Part shown: piece after piece, positions 17,701 to 25,718 of the stretch
Layout of the letters: the number at the start of each line of letters is the position of its first letter
How positions within the stretch are numbered: position 1 is the stretch's first letter
From: Saprospiraceae bacterium
GTDB lineage: Bacteria > Bacteroidota > Bacteroidia > Chitinophagales > Saprospiraceae
Reading direction: 5' to 3'
Length of the DNA stretch: 64,000 nucleotides
NCBI GenBank assembly: GCA_016717655.1
Contig: JADKFC010000006.1
Span: 186,001-250,000 of the forward strand
Program-made: the position numbers and the translations under genes
Notes under the pieces: model-generated
Databases searched by the model: none
Seen by the model: only the letters and a program-made list of their open reading frames with translations
Told to the model about the DNA's origin: nothing

Positions 17701-18318
17701 CTGCGCCAGATCAAAATCAAGTCCTGTCATTACCGGCCCCGGAGAACCTACTTGCGGCAGGTTGCCGGTGTAAAGTTGTGTAGGGCTGCCCATGGTAAAA
17801 CTGTTGCTAAAATCATTGCCCAACAAATTGGGATCGGTGCCATCGGGGTCCACCCCATTTTCGTACAAACGTATATCAAAACCACATCTGACCGTCGCTT
17901 TGTCTGATTTCAAACTAAACAAAGCCAGTGTATCACCCGCTGACAATCCTTCCGGAAAGTAGGCAGTGGGTGTAATATTGGGGTAGATGCGATGAAACTT
18001 TTGACTGCTGCAATTGGCAGGCGTTACAGTAGGTGGTACCATTTCATATCGGATCGGGGTAGTTCCGTTAGGACCGATCATGGGATGATAAATTCTACTT
18101 AGGGTCAGGTTTACATCTTCGGCACTGACCACAGAAATCTGTGAGTTGAAAAGTACCCGATCACTGATGCTGTTGATCTGGCCCTCTTCCACATACAAGC
18201 TCACCAGGTATTCGCAGCGGGCTGTGTCATACGACATCAGATACTTGACCTTGGTGATTTGAGCGTTGAGGCAAAACAAAAAACCAAAAAAGAAGAGAGC
18301 GGTGGCAATATTTTTCAT
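14785..18318 (-). CDS. Large secreted protein with Ig-like domains and T9SS sorting domain
   Basis: A 1177-residue protein exported by Sec (signal peptide to about residue 19, FCLNAQ) and then by the type IX system. The middle has several bacterial Ig-like (BIG2) repeats, seen as VATINNSGVATAIAEGQVTF, IATVNNQGLVTGVAAGTTTF and VVTITNGGVITATSAGTASL. A DUF11/DUF7619-type domain follows (YDPNDLQVRPDRIG ... EALTYQVRFQNTGNDTAFYVRIDDVL ... QALIFFDANAPVIT). The last ~75 residues are a type A sorting domain (LLIYPTLVNDVLYIQS ... GYYVVTVVTKGG). It should be anchored on or released from the cell surface; adhesion is a likely but unproved role. A strong inverted repeat overlaps its promoter region. Confidence 0.88.
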   Translation of the reverse strand: MKNIATALFFFGFLFCLNAQITKVKYLMSYDTARCEYLVSLYVEEGQINSISDRVLFNSQISVVSAEDVNLTLSRIYHPMIGPNGTTPIRYEMVPPTVTPANCSSQKFHRIYPNITPTAYFPEGLSAGDTLALFSLKSDKATVRCGFDIRLYENGVDPDGTDPNLLGNDFSNSFTMGSPTQLYTGNLPQVGSPGPVMTGLDFDLAQNLTLTPHFASRSCGGNNNYVWTGPQGFSSVNQGIFIANFSPAFQGYFQLKAYNKEGCMRDYTIPVFYENQPTPDTAVCPGSTLVLSGAPAEINGIPGSWQAVGNGPGALITMSGGKALLKISDQAAVGKYGYQYTVDNKSYEISIEVSGIPPVPLSICPICEGDTLALPTPPSMTWQTDYNPLVFDSYEVIKIIGDTRAAAVKSGTALLQLKNDTTGCISKPLPVKVLPSKVSLVGNSTTVCVNSTFQFLPSTGGTWTSDSPSVATINNSGVATAIAEGQVTFTYRPVVPVCGMQLHSPVITVIGNSGVAFTGPNSICIGGTTTLSHTSGGTWVSANSGIATVNNQGLVTGVAAGTTTFSFTNNSTGCTSHLQTPVIVSLKPQVQLLTNDTLCVYDIGYCIPSTGGTWASSNPTVVTITNGGVITATSAGTASLFYTQTNAGCISDPLKLVVLPEGACAENGQKWVHVTCFADLNGDGNYSPPTEYPLNNTSLQIAAFPITFFTNLNGEAFFPLDTGSYSLTALVPYGNWENNPTITNFYLTENTELLIGFMPMAGSSSAIAQQATGIMRCNQYTNVNVSVMNVGSIPLNGKITVQHEERSMVKNFNPALLSMSDSTITWQIAQLLPGQVFKPSYQARIPNPISNNDSLHFTIRVYDANDSLLFAEPLAYLIRCSYDPNDLQVRPDRIGEENLTLRAEALTYQVRFQNTGNDTAFYVRIDDVLHKDIDRRSLMLIDASHKGRMILCSNDTLCYIMDTIQLVDDKINYEASQGYVVFTAKTKFDIAEGTVVPNQALIFFDANAPVITNAVKNTIVTSLPCPDNALTQDGPWLVAKEGGNQYTWIDCSNDQILEVSDVPLYQPEQNGSYRVAVKGDYCTVESECISFVVNSVAEIDNDLLIYPTLVNDVLYIQSEQAREKITLGTLSGVLHTLPSQLVGNNLLSVTLPAVASGYYVVTVVTKGGVYTRAVVKM

Positions 18319-18332
18319 GGGTTAAATTTTTT

Positions 18333-18380
18333 CAAAGATACTACCTCGTATTATATATTAGGAGAAATGTAATATATAAT
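18333..18380 (-). promoter_or_regulatory. -7 box and 11-bp inverted repeat upstream of the T9SS protein
   Basis: On the minus strand TATCTTTG (complement of 18333-18340) matches TAnnTTTG and lies 15 bp before the ATG at 18318. Just upstream, ATTATATATTA (18350-18360) and TAATATATAAT (18370-18380) form a perfect 11-bp inverted repeat around a 9-nt loop. Its position, roughly -17 to -47 from the expected start, is that of an operator. Confidence 0.5.
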
Positions 18381-18427
18381 TTCATGAAAAACCGGGTTAA
18401 CCCCCATTTTTAGGGGTATTCCCTGGC

Positions 18428-19619
18428 TTACTTTTTCAATTTATCACCCAAAAATTCCATCGCTTTTTCCAGGACCACATCTTTATTGCTGAGGTATTGC
18501 TCCAAAGTAGGTTTTACGTAGATATCAGGAGCAATGCCATATCCCACAAACTCTCGGAGCATAGGGGAAGGTATAATAGGCCTTGTCATTGGCCATGAGG
18601 TAACATTTTACCGCCTCTTCATTGGACGATTCCCCGTCGGCTTGAGCGACAATGGTATCGGCCGGGGTCATAAAGGCACCCCAGGCCTTGTAGGCAGCCT
18701 GGTGTTCGCGGGTGAGGCTCTTTGACCCTGCCAGGGACTTGGCATGGGTAAAATATTGCAGGATGTCGAAGCCAATGTTGGTGTTGCCTCCGCCATTGTA
18801 ACGCAGGTCAATGATCAGACCTTTGGCCTTGTAAAGCTGTGGCAAGACATCGTGAAAGAGCGAGTCAATTTTGATGTTTTCAAATGAGTTGAGGGCCAGG
18901 TAATGAACACCATGATCCATGACCTTGTGGTCCAGCAGGGCCCGATTTTCAAAGGGTGGATAAACCTCTTTTTCTTCGGTGGGCTGGTGCTCCAGTTTCA
19001 ATGTTTTAAGCACACCGGTCGGTGTTTTAATGACAATTGTGTATTTTGATCCTATGTAACCCTTGAGCAGGTCGTAGGCGGCCTGGCTCTCCAACACATA
19101 GTCGGTAGAGGAAGCAATGTAAGGTTTTACATACCGATTGGCATAGGTGGCAGCGGGAAGGCCATTGACTTCCACGATCTCACTGCCTACCGGCACTTCT
19201 TCTTTTTTGCTGGCATTGACCCTTGTGATGATGTATTTCTGGTCAAAGTAAGAAATGAAAAACCGGTAGGACCCAAAGCTCGTGGTATAGAGATTTTTAG
19301 CGACCTCATTGGGAAAATACACATTGGTATGCCCATCTTTTAAACTGGCGCACAGCTTTTGCAGCAGCAGGTAATATTCATAATCACTGGCCGTCTCCTG
19401 GCAGCGCAGCAGGGTCTCCTTGTACAGGCTGTCCCATTGCTGGCGGTCTACCTTATCCAGAAAAACAAAGTTGTAATTGACCTCCTGCCAAAAGCGGGAC
19501 ACGCCATAAAGTCGATCGGCGCGGGAGAGGGAATTGGGGGCCTGGGCTTGAATTGGCGCTGTTTTTATGACCACAATAAAAGCCCAGCAAACAAGATTAA
19601 TAAAATAGGATTTCCTCAT
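18428..19619 (-). pseudogene. S41 peptidase remnant with internal deletion of the catalytic region
   Basis: The N-terminal part (start at the ATG at 19619, giving signal peptide MRKSYFINLVCWAFIVV) is a normal S41 protein through LRYNGGGNTNIGFDIL and YYTFPYAP. The frame then ends at 18525 with an unrelated tail (RVCGIWHCS). In the next frame the genuine family C-terminus follows at once: REFVGYGIAPDIYVKPTLEQ to LGDKLKK, stop at 18428-18430. In intact relatives roughly 80-90 residues with the Thr-Ala-Ser serine loop lie between these two blocks (my estimate from the family pattern). The missing DNA cannot be explained by one miscalled base, so this copy cannot be catalytic. Confidence 0.75.
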
Positions 19620-19781
19620 TTTTGAAAGAATACTGCCTGGTTTAAAGTTTAAGAATCTAATTCCATTGGTAGCAATGGGGCAAGTTAAATACATAGCACC
19701 TCATCTCCTTTATACCTTGGGCATTTTTTTTGTTGATTTTGAGTTTGAATAAGGTCTATGTTTAGTACAAAGACAATTTTT

Positions 19782-20423
19782 TCAATTTTCCGAGAAGCTA
19801 TGAGTAGGCTCGGTCATCTCATGTAGGATGCCTTTGACGTGGCTGGGCGACATCTCCAACACTTCAGCCATCTCCTGGATGAGTTTCATTTCTGAGGGGT
19901 CGATTTTGCCATCGGCAGTGGCCACCAGCAGTCCGCATTTGATGATGATTTCCTTTCCGTGCTCATTGAGAGAAGGGGTAACCTTGGAAAGATAATTGAT
20001 GATTGGCTCCTTTTTCTGTTTGACAGTTTCTGTGAAAGCTACCAGCTCGTCGATAGTGACATCGTGGTGACTGAATTTGTTCACAATTTTTTGCACCGAG
20101 AGCATTTCATTTTCATCGATTTCACCATCGGCCAGCATCATCGAAACCATGCAATATTTCATGGCCTCCTCATACACAGCCTGAAAATCTTCTTTTGATG
20201 TATCTGGCTTGTAGTCCAAAACCCGAGGCACAAAGGTACCTTTACAAGTCTGACATTCTACATACTCACCTGCACTTCCCAGAGGGATGAGGGGAATAAA
20301 ATACAAGGTGAAAAATTTGGTTACTTTAATGTGTTTGTAAGGCTTTTGTACAGCACACTGGGGACACAAAAATGTGCCTGATTTGAGGGTGGATTTCACC
20401 CCTCTGGTTCCGAATATAATCAT
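19782..20423 (-). CDS. Zinc-ribbon protein with TerB-like domain
   Basis: A 213-residue protein. Residues 15-65 hold a zinc ribbon (FLCPQC ... VECQTCKGTF) that encloses a short hydrophobic segment (FFTLYFIPLIPLG), a layout seen in small membrane-associated zinc-ribbon proteins. From about residue 85 a TerB-like helical domain follows, with two acidic loops, MLADGEIDENEM and ATADGKIDPSEMK, that fit metal binding. TerB-like domains are linked to stress response at the membrane, but the role here is unknown. It is monocistronic. A short open frame without start codon ends 5 bp upstream. Confidence 0.75.
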   Translation of the reverse strand: MIIFGTRGVKSTLKSGTFLCPQCAVQKPYKHIKVTKFFTLYFIPLIPLGSAGEYVECQTCKGTFVPRVLDYKPDTSKEDFQAVYEEAMKYCMVSMMLADGEIDENEMLSVQKIVNKFSHHDVTIDELVAFTETVKQKKEPIINYLSKVTPSLNEHGKEIIIKCGLLVATADGKIDPSEMKLIQEMAEVLEMSPSHVKGILHEMTEPTHSFSEN

Positions 20424-20427
20424 AGTT

Positions 20428-20619
20428 TCAAATTGTTGGTTTTAAACAAAAGTTTTTGATGCGCTTTCTGATTCCATAGTAAAGAACCGAATGAGGGTCA
20501 TCGTTCAGGCGCCAGTAGTCAGGAAACGAAATTTTATCAAAGATATAAAGGAAATTGTTTGTTTGATATTCTGTTCGAGAAAATCGAAAAGATATTTGGT
20601 CGATTACTTTAGGGTTAAT
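20428..20619 (-). pseudogene. Possible gene remnant, open frame without start codon
   Basis: An open frame of about 63 codons ends with TGA at 20428-20430, just before the zinc-ribbon/TerB gene. It has no ATG, GTG or TTG near its upstream stop, yet the translation has a protein-like composition (FPDYWRLNDDPHSVLYYGIR and a basic end, KRIKNFCLKPTI). I recognise no family. It may be the tail of a broken gene or chance. The remaining part of this 350-bp gap, up to 20736, shows nothing I can name. Confidence 0.22.
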
Positions 20620-20736
20620 TTATTATTGCGATCTATGTCGTAGCGTTAATTCCTGAATTTTGAAAGCATAAGACAGATAAAAAGCTGCTTGAATTAGGAA
20701 ATAAAAAATCAGGTATAAATTTAAGAGCTTGAAAAT

Positions 20737-20775
20737 AATTTACAAAAAATGTAAATTTTATATATATTTGTAAAC
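20737..20775 (+). promoter_or_regulatory. Promoter and candidate operator of the GNAT/HTH module
   Basis: AATTTAC (20737-20743) and GTAAATT (20751-20757) form a 7-bp inverted repeat with a 7-nt spacer. TATATTTG at 20763-20770 is a consensus -7 box and overlaps a further half-site TTTGTAAAC (20768-20776 region). The ATG follows at 20776, so the transcript would be almost leaderless. The arrangement suits autorepression by the HTH partner. Confidence 0.5.
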
Positions 20776-21242
20776 ATGAAAATTCTACATCTTCCAACAG
20801 GTGATTGGGTAGACGCCCTAATAGAAAATACAGAAACCAGTGATTTGAAGAGGTTGAAAAAGGACAAATTTGAATTTGATTGGCGACTAGAAGAGCCAAG
20901 CCGGGTTTATAAGTTGAGATTGGTAAATGATAAAGAAATTCTGGGTTTGATGTCGTTGGATCACTTTGAAAGTGAAAAAAGAATGGAGATTCGGTTATTG
21001 GAAGTAAGTAAATTGAATAGGGGAGAGGATAGAAGATACACGGAATTGCAGGTAATTTAATAGCTTTTGCTTGTAAAGAATGTGTAAAATACCATGGCTT
21101 TTGGGCATGTGTATCAGTGATACCAAAAACAAGACTCAGGCAACATTACATAACCAAATATGGCATGTTTGATGATGGTGGGAAACATTTGTATTTAGTT
21201 GACAGAAACTTATTTAAGTTGATAGAACAATATAATCTATGA
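20776..21242 (+). CDS. GNAT-type acetyltransferase-like protein of a two-gene module (frameshifted)
   Basis: About 155 residues read in two frames. The first frame gives LRLVNDKEILGLMSLDHFES and RMEIRLLEVSKLNRGED, the beta strands of a GNAT fold. After about 21040 the next frame continues with GIAGNLIAFACKECVKYHGF, the CoA-loop helix of this small family, then PKTRLRQHYITKYGMF to a stop at 21240-21242. One lost G near 21040 explains the break. Its stop overlaps the ATG of the next gene (ATGA). In Bacteroidota this family is regularly followed by a small HTH protein, a pairing that suggests toxin-antitoxin or a regulated modifier; that role is inference. Confidence 0.68.
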
Positions 21243-21744
21243 AGACAAAAATTATAAAAAAACCATTGACAGGTCCATTAGAAGAAATGCCAGTTTATAG
21301 GCATGGTTTGAGACCTGAAGAAAAGAATAGGGCAGACATGCAGTTAATGGTTGCAGTCAGAAAAAAGCGGTCACAAATGTCGGAAGCCCAAATGCAATAT
21401 GCATCATTGATGCAGTTGCGCTATCTGATTGAGGATTATATTAAAGCAGATCAATACGATGAAAGATGGTCTTTTGCCAATGTTTTAAGGGCATACATAA
21501 AACAAAAACTAGGCTTTTGCAAGACCTTTGTCTCGATGAAACAGAGCTGAGTTCTGTTTTAAATAAAAGGCGGTCGCCTTCTGATAAGACCATTATAAGG
21601 CTGGAGTTGCATTCTAATAGTATCATTCCGGCCACCAGCTGGTATCGTTTGGTTCAGTTGGAAAAAGCCCATTTCTTTTCGATAATATTAAAAACATCCA
21701 GGCAGAAAAAAAATGTAAAAAATAGGATGGTGTCCCATTTTTGA
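21239..21744 (+). CDS. HTH-type partner protein of the GNAT module (frameshifted)
   Basis: About 167 residues in two frames. The first frame holds a Lys-rich N-terminus and a helical part with YASLMQLRYLIEDYI. It breaks around 21500, where the second frame continues with TRLLQDLCLDETELSSVLNK and RRSPSDKTIIRLELHSNSII. This latter part resembles a helix-turn-helix with a recognition helix at about LSSVLNKRRSPSDKT, and ends WYRLVQLEKAHFFSII. One lost A in the run near 21502-21510 restores the frame. The 4-bp overlap with the GNAT gene shows cotranslation. As the DNA-binding member it is the likely ligand of the inverted repeats upstream of the pair. Confidence 0.6.
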
Positions 21745-21791
21745 TAATAGCATCCTCTTATAACCCTTATCTTGTTCCAAATCTTTTATTT

Positions 21792-22777
21792 ATGTTCATA
21801 GGCAAAAAAATTGAACTCCCCTTTGTCTGGTTTTTTGGTAGAAAAAACATCCTTTTACCGCTGCCCTCAGTTCGGTGGTGGTCTTGCTGCACCACTACGC
21901 CGGCTTCCAATTTATTGGCATTCCCTTTTTACCGGTAGCCACCATCGGTACGGCGGTTGCGTTTTATGTAGGTTTTAAAAACAACCAGGCCTATGACCGG
22001 CTCTGGGAGGCCAGAAGACTGTGGGGAGGTTTTACCAATGTGAGCCGTACCCTGGCTGCCTCCTTTATTTCACTGGTAAAGGACAAAGACATCCAAAAAG
22101 ACTTCCTTACCCGCCACATCGCCTATCTCAACATTGTAAGGATGCAACTCCGCAAAACCATACCCTGGGCTACCAACAACGAAGACTACCACCGCCAGGT
22201 GGTATCCGAAGCCGATGAGGTAAAACAGTTTGACCATGCCATCGTAGAGTTGTTTCAAAGCCTGGATAAGATGGACATTTACGAAAAGGTCAAACACAAG
22301 GGCAACATTGCCAACCACGCCCTCCGCTACCAGTTTGAGGTATTGACCAAACTCAAACGCGAAAAGGTGCTGGATGAATACGAACACAGCGACCTGAGCA
22401 AGCTACTGGGCGAGCTCTACAACCTCCAGGGTGGCTGCGAAAGGATCAAAACCACCCCCCTGTTTCGACAGTACAGCCTCTTTAGCCGCCTCTTTGTCAA
22501 ACTTTTTATTGTGCTCCTGCCCTTTGCCCTCGTATCCGAAATGAGCAAGTTTAGTCAATACGGCGTTTGGCTGGTCATCCCCTTTTCCGTACTGATCTCC
22601 TGGGTCTTTATGACCATGGAACAAATTGGCGAATCCAGCGAAAACCCCTTTGACAACGGCACCAGCGATACACCCATGTCTGCCATCTGTAGAAACATAG
22701 AAATCGACATTTTAGAAATGCTGGGAGAAAGTAATTTGCCGCCGAAGGTGGAGCCGTATAATGATGTGTTGTTGTAG
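21792..22777 (+). CDS. Bestrophin family ion channel (frameshifted near the N-terminus)
   Basis: About 328 residues. The start at 21792 gives MFIGKKIELPFVWFFGRKN, the cytoplasmic lead-in of the family. Near 21865 the frame breaks, and the next frame continues with ALSSVVVLLHHYAGF, the first transmembrane helix. FYVGFKNNQAYDRLWEARRLWGG is the highly conserved bestrophin core, and LFIVLLPFALVSEMSKFSQYG plus the SENPFDNGTSDTPMSAICR segment complete the channel. Bacterial members form pentameric cation channels. One missing base in the region CCGCTGCCC would restore the frame. It has no obvious functional link to its neighbours. Confidence 0.85.
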
Positions 22778-22947
22778 GGGGGGGATATTGAGAGAAATTA
22801 CATCTTAGCAAGTTTCAGGATACAGTGACTTTCGCTAATTCAATAAAATATAGCTTTTTAAGGACTTAACCGGAAGTAGTGATAAAATTTATATTTTATT
22901 CTCAATTTTGGATAAATGGCGCTTGAAAATTCAGGCTTTAAGGCTTA

Positions 22948-24387
22948 TCAATTTTCATTTCCCTGCAAAAGTAAGATAGTATTCCTCCCTACCGTATACG
23001 CGTATACCGCTGCCGGGATATAGACCAGTTTGATGTCATCCAGGATTTTACTAGCTGATTTATCGATCGTTGTTATCAGTGCAGTTTTGAGCTCATTGTC
23101 TCTCAGAAATTGTAAGAGTGATTTGAGATCCCCGGGTTTATCATAAAAATGATTGCTCCATTTTATTTCCATTGCCCAGTCAATTGTGAAGTTTCTATTG
23201 TTGAGTTTTACCATGTCTACTTCACCTTTGGCCCACCGGGCATAGTAGGGTGTAAACCAAGCTCTGTGCATCCATTGGGAAAAGATGGCAGTTTCCACCA
23301 TGTTGCCCATTGCCGCATCTGTGACATGGAGGGGAGAAAATAAGGCAGACCTCAGTGACGGATTGGTCAGGTAAATTTTAAAATGAGTAGCTCTTTGGAA
23401 GTGTTTGGGCTTGTTTGAAATTTTGTGCACAACCCGAATCAGAAAGGCTGCTTCCAGGTACTCGAGGTATCGTTTGATGGTGTTTTTTTGAATTCCTGCA
23501 TTTTTACTCAATTCTTCAAGACTGATCTCTCCTCCACTATTGTAAGCTATAGCAGTAAACAGTGAATTTAATTCCTGTACATCGCGCACCCCGTAAAGTC
23601 CCGGTAGGTCGCGCAAGAGCACTTTATCCACAATATCACTTCTGATGTATCTTCCAGGGTTGTTTTGAATCTTCTCAGAAAATATGACTTCGGGATAGCC
23701 ACCATAATTGATGTAGTTGATGAAATGTTGGTTGAGTTCATGGATGTTGTGGGTACTAAATATCTTTTGCAAGCCCCCGTTCCAGCTTAGATTGCTTTCC
23801 GTGATTAGCATATCCAATTGTTTGAGGTGGATGTACTCATGGAAGGTAAGCGGAGGCAGCATAAAATCAGTAAACCTACCTGCTCCACTCTCATTACTTT
23901 TGTATTTAAGGGCTGCGGCAGCAGAACCCGAAACTATAAAACGGGTATTGGGGTAACTATCGACCAATGATTTTAAATGCACTTCCCAATCTTTGAGATA
24001 CTGAATCTCATCAAAAAAGACAAACCATCCTTTGGGATCGTTTTGACCACTGGCCTTCCTGCACAAGGCAAACATGTGTTCCAGCGCCATATTATTATAA
24101 ATAGGCGTCTCAATTGATACAAAGGCGATTTTCAACGGATTGTGCCCACTCTCCAATAAGTGGTCTATGGTATGGTACAACATCACGGTTTTTCCGACCC
24201 TCCGGGGACCCATGAGCACCACAGCTCTTCGGATGTCTGTGTCAGAAACCACCGGTTTAAAAAGTTCAAAATACATCCTTCGTGTCATGGAGGTGTAGTA
24301 GTTTTCTACAGCCCCGGTAAGCCACCATGGATTTTCAAACCGCAATCTGTCAAGAATCTGGTCTTCTGAAAATGGTTGTAAAGGCAT
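22948..24387 (-). CDS. AAA family ATPase with DUF4143 domain
   Basis: A 479-residue protein. The P-loop is VLMGPRRVGKTVMLYH (about residues 57-72), the Walker B motif is GWFVFFDEIQYL, and sensor-like RFIVSGSAAAALK follows. A winged-helix part is present at about 290-330 (ISLEELSKNAGIQKNTIKRYLEYLEAAFLI). The C-terminal DUF4143 has AMEIKWSNHFYDKPGDLKSL, a nuclease-fold-like remnant with its conserved ExK. The family is widespread, of uncertain function, and often horizontally mobile. Monocistronic, with a consensus promoter and a 22-bp palindrome upstream that points to regulated expression. Confidence 0.88.
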   Translation of the reverse strand: MPLQPFSEDQILDRLRFENPWWLTGAVENYYTSMTRRMYFELFKPVVSDTDIRRAVVLMGPRRVGKTVMLYHTIDHLLESGHNPLKIAFVSIETPIYNNMALEHMFALCRKASGQNDPKGWFVFFDEIQYLKDWEVHLKSLVDSYPNTRFIVSGSAAAALKYKSNESGAGRFTDFMLPPLTFHEYIHLKQLDMLITESNLSWNGGLQKIFSTHNIHELNQHFINYINYGGYPEVIFSEKIQNNPGRYIRSDIVDKVLLRDLPGLYGVRDVQELNSLFTAIAYNSGGEISLEELSKNAGIQKNTIKRYLEYLEAAFLIRVVHKISNKPKHFQRATHFKIYLTNPSLRSALFSPLHVTDAAMGNMVETAIFSQWMHRAWFTPYYARWAKGEVDMVKLNNRNFTIDWAMEIKWSNHFYDKPGDLKSLLQFLRDNELKTALITTIDKSASKILDDIKLVYIPAAVYAYTVGRNTILLLQGNEN

Positions 24388-24408
24388 TGCTTAAAACTCT
24401 TATTATTG

Positions 24409-24475
24409 CAAAAATACATAAATAAGATCATTGTAATGATCTTAAATAAGAATAAATTAGTAAAATAAGATCATA
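24409..24475 (-). promoter_or_regulatory. Promoter and 22-bp palindrome of the DUF4143 ATPase gene
   Basis: The minus-strand -7 box TATTTTTG is at 24409-24416, 22 bp from the start codon. Upstream of it, TAAGATCATT and AATGATCTTA at 24423-24444 form a perfect palindrome with a 2-nt centre, and a further half-site TAAGATCAT lies at about 24466-24474. The position immediately behind the -7 box fits an operator. Confidence 0.5.
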
Positions 24476-24603
24476 TTAGTGTTTAGACGTGCTTATTTTA
24501 CGATCTACAATATGGAAACTTTGAAATGATAAAGAATGAATCCACAGTCGCTTTGGAGGAAGAAAATAAAGTTTTGAATCTTTATCAGACAAAGGCACCG
24601 CAT

Positions 24604-24642
24604 AAAAAAAGGGAAGTATTTCAAGAATACTCCCCTTTTTTG
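24604..24642 (-). terminator. Terminator of tRNA-His
   Basis: Directly after the 3' end of the tRNA on the minus strand, GGGGAGTATT and AATACTTCCC form a 10-bp stem (one G-U) around a short loop, followed by a run of seven T. A run of A on the other side would let it act in both directions. Confidence 0.8.
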
Positions 24643-24717
24643 GGTGGCTAATGGGATTCGAACCCACGACCAATGGTACCACAAACCACTACTCTAACCA
24701 ACTGAGCTATAGCCACC
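24643..24717 (-). tRNA. tRNA-His (anticodon GTG)
   Basis: The complement of this segment folds as a full cloverleaf: acceptor stem GTGGCTA/TAGCCAC, D arm GCTCAGTTGGTTAGAGT, anticodon stem GTGGT/ACCAT with loop TTGTGGT, and T arm GTGGGTTCGAATCCCAT. The anticodon is GTG. The extra G at position -1 opposite the discriminator C73 is the identity element of bacterial tRNA-His. CCA is not fully encoded. A terminator follows at once. Confidence 0.96.
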
Positions 24718-24789
24718 GTTTTAAAGTGATGCAAAATTACGGTTTTTTGGATAATTTGGAAAAATATTTTCACATTTTCATTTGTTCAT

Positions 24790-25110
24790 ATATTCATATC
24801 CTGGGTTGGTGCCTGAAAATGAGGTTATTACCACATGTGTTATTTTCTTTGTGATGGGATTGGTCATTGATATGTTCACATGTTCAAATGGTGTGTTTCG
24901 CTGCGCTCACCACTATATTCATATCCTGGGTTATTGCCTGAAAATGAAGTTTTTACCGCTGTACTTAATTTCTTTGCTAAGGGATGTCCAATTAATGAAC
25001 CAATTACCAAAGGATATGAAAATATGAACATAGAGACTTGCCCAGCAAGTCTCACCATATGAACATATTTCCCCAATATGAACATGTTCCCCCAGCATGA
25101 ACATATTCCC
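24790..25110. repeat. Intergenic direct repeats and a 9-bp hairpin before pyrR
   Basis: A ~42-bp direct repeat with the word TATTCATATCCTGGGTT and then TGCCTGAAAATGA lies at 24791 and 24916. At 25033-25053 GAGACTTGC and GCAAGTCTC form a perfect hairpin around CCA. From 25055 to 25110 three variants of ATGAACATATTCCCC follow in a row. The gap between the tRNA and pyrR is otherwise non-coding, since none of the short open frames here has a recognisable product. Confidence 0.7.
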
Positions 25111-25144
25111 CTCGTCACACACAAAATCCGTTTGTTTTTTTTTC

Positions 25145-25152
25145 TATCTTTG
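25145..25152 (+). promoter_or_regulatory. -7 promoter box of pyrR-pyrB
   Basis: TATCTTTG matches TAnnTTTG and stands 8 bp before the ATG at 25161, so the leader is very short. With such a leader there is no room for a PyrR-binding attenuator of the Bacillus type in front of pyrR. Confidence 0.5.
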
Positions 25153-25160
25153 TACCCGAA

Positions 25161-25718
25161 ATGGATGTCTCAAGGCTTATAATCAACAAACAACGATTTT
25201 TGCTCACGGTCGACCGACTTTGTTACGAGCTGATCGAAAACCACGGCAATTTTGAGGATACTTGTCTGATCGGTATCCAGGACCGGGGTGCCCTGCTTTC
25301 GGATTTTTTGATGGAGCGACTCAAAAAGCTCAATAAAAAGATGGTGCCCAGGTATGGCAAGCTGGACATTACTTTTTATCGCGACGATTACCGGCACCGG
25401 GAGAAGCCATTGAAGGCTTCTTCGACCCTGATTGACTTTATTGTGGAAGACCAAAAGGTCATTCTGGTGGACGATGTCTTGTACTCAGGTCGCACCGTAC
25501 ACGCAGCCATGACGGCCATCCAGGACTTTGGAAGGGCCTCCAGCATAGAATTTCTTTGCCTGGTAGACAGGCGTTTCAATAGGCACTTTCCGATTAAGGC
25601 AGACTACACGGGTATCATCGTAGATACCATGGACGAAAGTTACGTCCGGGTAGAGTGGGAGCACATCCACGGACAGAGCCAGATCTTATTGTTATCTGAT
25701 AAAAATGAGACCGCATGA
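25161..25718 (+). CDS. pyrR: PyrR-type phosphoribosyltransferase / pyrimidine regulator
   Basis: A 185-residue protein of the PyrR family, which has uracil phosphoribosyltransferase activity and, in some bacteria, binds pyr mRNA. The PRPP loop is VILVDDVLYSGRTVHAAM (about residues 97-114), and the IGIQDRGALLSDFL and FLCLVDRRFNRHFPIKADYTG segments are typical. It overlaps pyrB by 4 bp (ATGA), so both are translated together and should be coregulated. In Bacteroidota an RNA-binding role of PyrR is not well established; the enzymatic role is safer. Confidence 0.92.
   Translation: MDVSRLIINKQRFLLTVDRLCYELIENHGNFEDTCLIGIQDRGALLSDFLMERLKKLNKKMVPRYGKLDITFYRDDYRHREKPLKASSTLIDFIVEDQKVILVDDVLYSGRTVHAAMTAIQDFGRASSIEFLCLVDRRFNRHFPIKADYTGIIVDTMDESYVRVEWEHIHGQSQILLLSDKNETA

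Noticed and set aside
24876..25124. Short open frames on both strands between tRNA-His and pyrR
   Set aside because: They run through direct repeats and the hairpin and have low-complexity translations without any known motif.
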